Part shown: one piece after another, positions 62,861 to 64,000 of the stretch
Layout of the letters: each line of letters begins with the position of its first letter
How positions within the stretch are numbered: position 1 is the stretch's first letter
DNA from: Nemertoderma westbladi
Taxonomy: Eukaryota > Xenacoelomorpha > Nemertodermatida > Nemertodermatidae
Reading direction: 5' to 3'
Assembly (NCBI GenBank): GCA_032718475.1
Contig: JAUCBJ010006799.1
Location: 1-64,000, forward strand
DNA: 64,000 bases
The notes under the pieces: generated by a model
Seen by the model: the letters and a program-made list of their open reading frames with translations, nothing else
Databases searched by the model: none
Told to the model about the DNA's origin: nothing
Program-made: the position numbers and the translations under genes

Positions 62861-63580
62861 GGGGGGGGGTACACCATTTTCGGACAACTCTTCGATTTAT
62901 CACTCTCAGCGTTTCAAAATTGTTTGGTTTTGGCTACAATTTGGCATATAAGAGCCTAAGATGCTATTCTACATGACAGGTCTGAAAAAAAAAATTTTCC
63001 GCTATTTAATATTAGTTAATACTAGTTAACAATAAAAAAAACTTGGTTGCGCTTAAAACCTTAAGGCTTTTACAGTTTTGAACCTAATCACATGAAAGTT
63101 TTTTTATATGATAGATCAAAGATGGGGCAACATAACTATCAGGCGAAATTTTGTGAAAATAATTCTGCACCGCTAGGTAGCGCTGCAAATTTATGCTAAT
63201 TTTTAGGTTTTTTATAAATAGTATTAAATTTTATTAACAAAAAATTTAGAAAAGTTGCCTGATACTTTTATGCAGGGTGGCTATCTAGACACCCACAGGA
63301 AGTTTCAGACTAATTACTCAAAAATTGTAGAAGTAGTAGGGTTTTGAAGTTGACAATTTCATGAAAAAAATATTTGGAGATAATTGACCTTTCATTATAC
63401 ATACATGTAGTAATTTCAAAAGGATTCCCTAAATGGAAATTTACATAACTTATAAACTAAAAGAGCTATTAAATAGCGGTTTTCAGATTTGGAAACACCA
63501 TTCAATGGTGCATTATAATAGACCATAAAAAAAATTTCGACATATTTTGGACCAAAATGGTGTACCCCCCCCCCCCCCCC
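62861..63580. mobile_element. 720-bp TTAA-flanked MITE inserted in RT
   Basis: The left end GGGGGGGGGTACACCATTTT and right end AAAATGGTGTACCCCCCCCC are inverted. TTAA lies on both sides (62,857-62,860 and 63,581-63,584). Removing the insert with one TTAA makes the flanking RT frame continuous, which confirms a precise TTAA duplication. The interior is AT-rich with no ORF. The TTAA target suggests piggyBac-type mobilisation, although the terminal sequence differs from the MITE at 22.6 kb. Confidence 0.88.
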
Positions 63581-63584
63581 TTAA

Positions 63585-64000
63585 CTCTGAGTTGTTGCCG
63601 GGACCCAACTTACTCCAATCCTTGTTGGGAATACTCTTAAGATTACGGCAATATTCGATCGCCTTCGCCTCGGATATAGAAGGCATGTTCTTACAAGTTA
63701 AGGCGCTGGATAGGGATCAAGACAGCCTACGATTTCTGTGGTGGCCTGAAGGAGACCTCAACCAAAAACTGGTGGAGTACTGGATGACCATCCAGGCTTT
63801 CGGGATCATCTCGAGCCCCTCGAACGCTTGTTCAGTAGTGCGTACCACTGCTGATGACAACCGAGACGCCTTCTCTAAAGCGGTTATAGACAACATCAAA
63901 CGGGATATATATATGGACGACAATTTAAAGTCCCACCCATCGGTGGAAGAAGCCATTGATGTTGTCAAGGGAACGGTAGAGTGCTTGAAACGCGGTGGGT
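63585..64000 (+). pseudogene. RT central part of the second BEL/Pao element, runs off the window
   Basis: After the insertion the RT frame resumes with GILLRLRQYSIAFASDIEGM, QVKALDRDQDSLRFLWWPEG and the catalytic YMDD in RDIYMDDNLKS. These match the corresponding blocks of the first element. The remainder of Pol lies to the right of the window. Confidence 0.88.

Overview
The window is repeat-rich metazoan nuclear DNA. A GT-AG spliced transcription-factor gene, a single-exon Golgi glycosyltransferase gene, LTR and non-LTR retrotransposons, TTAA-target elements and many G/C homopolymer tracts all point that way. It looks like a marine invertebrate, but the species cannot be fixed from sequence alone.

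Two host genes are well supported, both on the minus strand. The first is an ETV6/ETV7 (TEL/Yan)-type ETS transcription factor in five coding exons (44,486 down to 26,944; 504 codons). Its exons join in frame, with an N-terminal Pointed domain and a C-terminal ETS domain. Intron 1 is about 13.8 kb and is filled with mobile elements. The second is an intact 404-aa GT31 beta-1,3-galactosyltransferase (46,822-45,608). A small ORF with a CxxC...CxxC motif (54,484-54,942) may be a third host exon.

The left third is dominated by one very young, very large BEL/Pao LTR retrotransposon at 3,611-22,050 (18,440 bp). It has 1,924-bp LTRs that differ at only two positions that I saw, and a 5-bp target duplication (TCGCA). 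Inside are a coiled-coil gag-like ORF broken by a frameshift, a 1,958-aa Pol (zinc knuckles, protease, RT, RNase H, integrase), and about 5 kb of extra DNA after integrase with two large accessory ORFs. ORF3 (616 aa) carries what looks like a DEDDy-type 3'-5' exonuclease domain. ORF4 (508 aa) carries three CCHC-like knuckles. Each LTR contains a tRNA-like block with Pol III A and B boxes. A motif centred on CTCGCGAG recurs five times in the element. This accessory module is the best candidate for an undescribed system here.

A second BEL/Pao element at the right (LTR ending at 55,870; gag-pol from 57,838 and running off the window) is a pseudogene. It has five in-frame stops, at least three frameshifts, and a 720-bp TTAA-flanked element inside its RT. 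A copy of its LTR tail forms the first 336 bases of the window.

The middle holds LINE fragments (25.6-26.9 kb, 36.4-39.5 kb, 52-53.5 kb), a piggyBac-like MITE, hAT-like MITEs, a 1.1-kb near-perfect palindrome, and three elements built from arrays of short palindromes. A dispersed module with the core TTTATTGTTTTGGTT links several of these. The remaining intergenic and intronic DNA is AT-rich with no gene that I can support.
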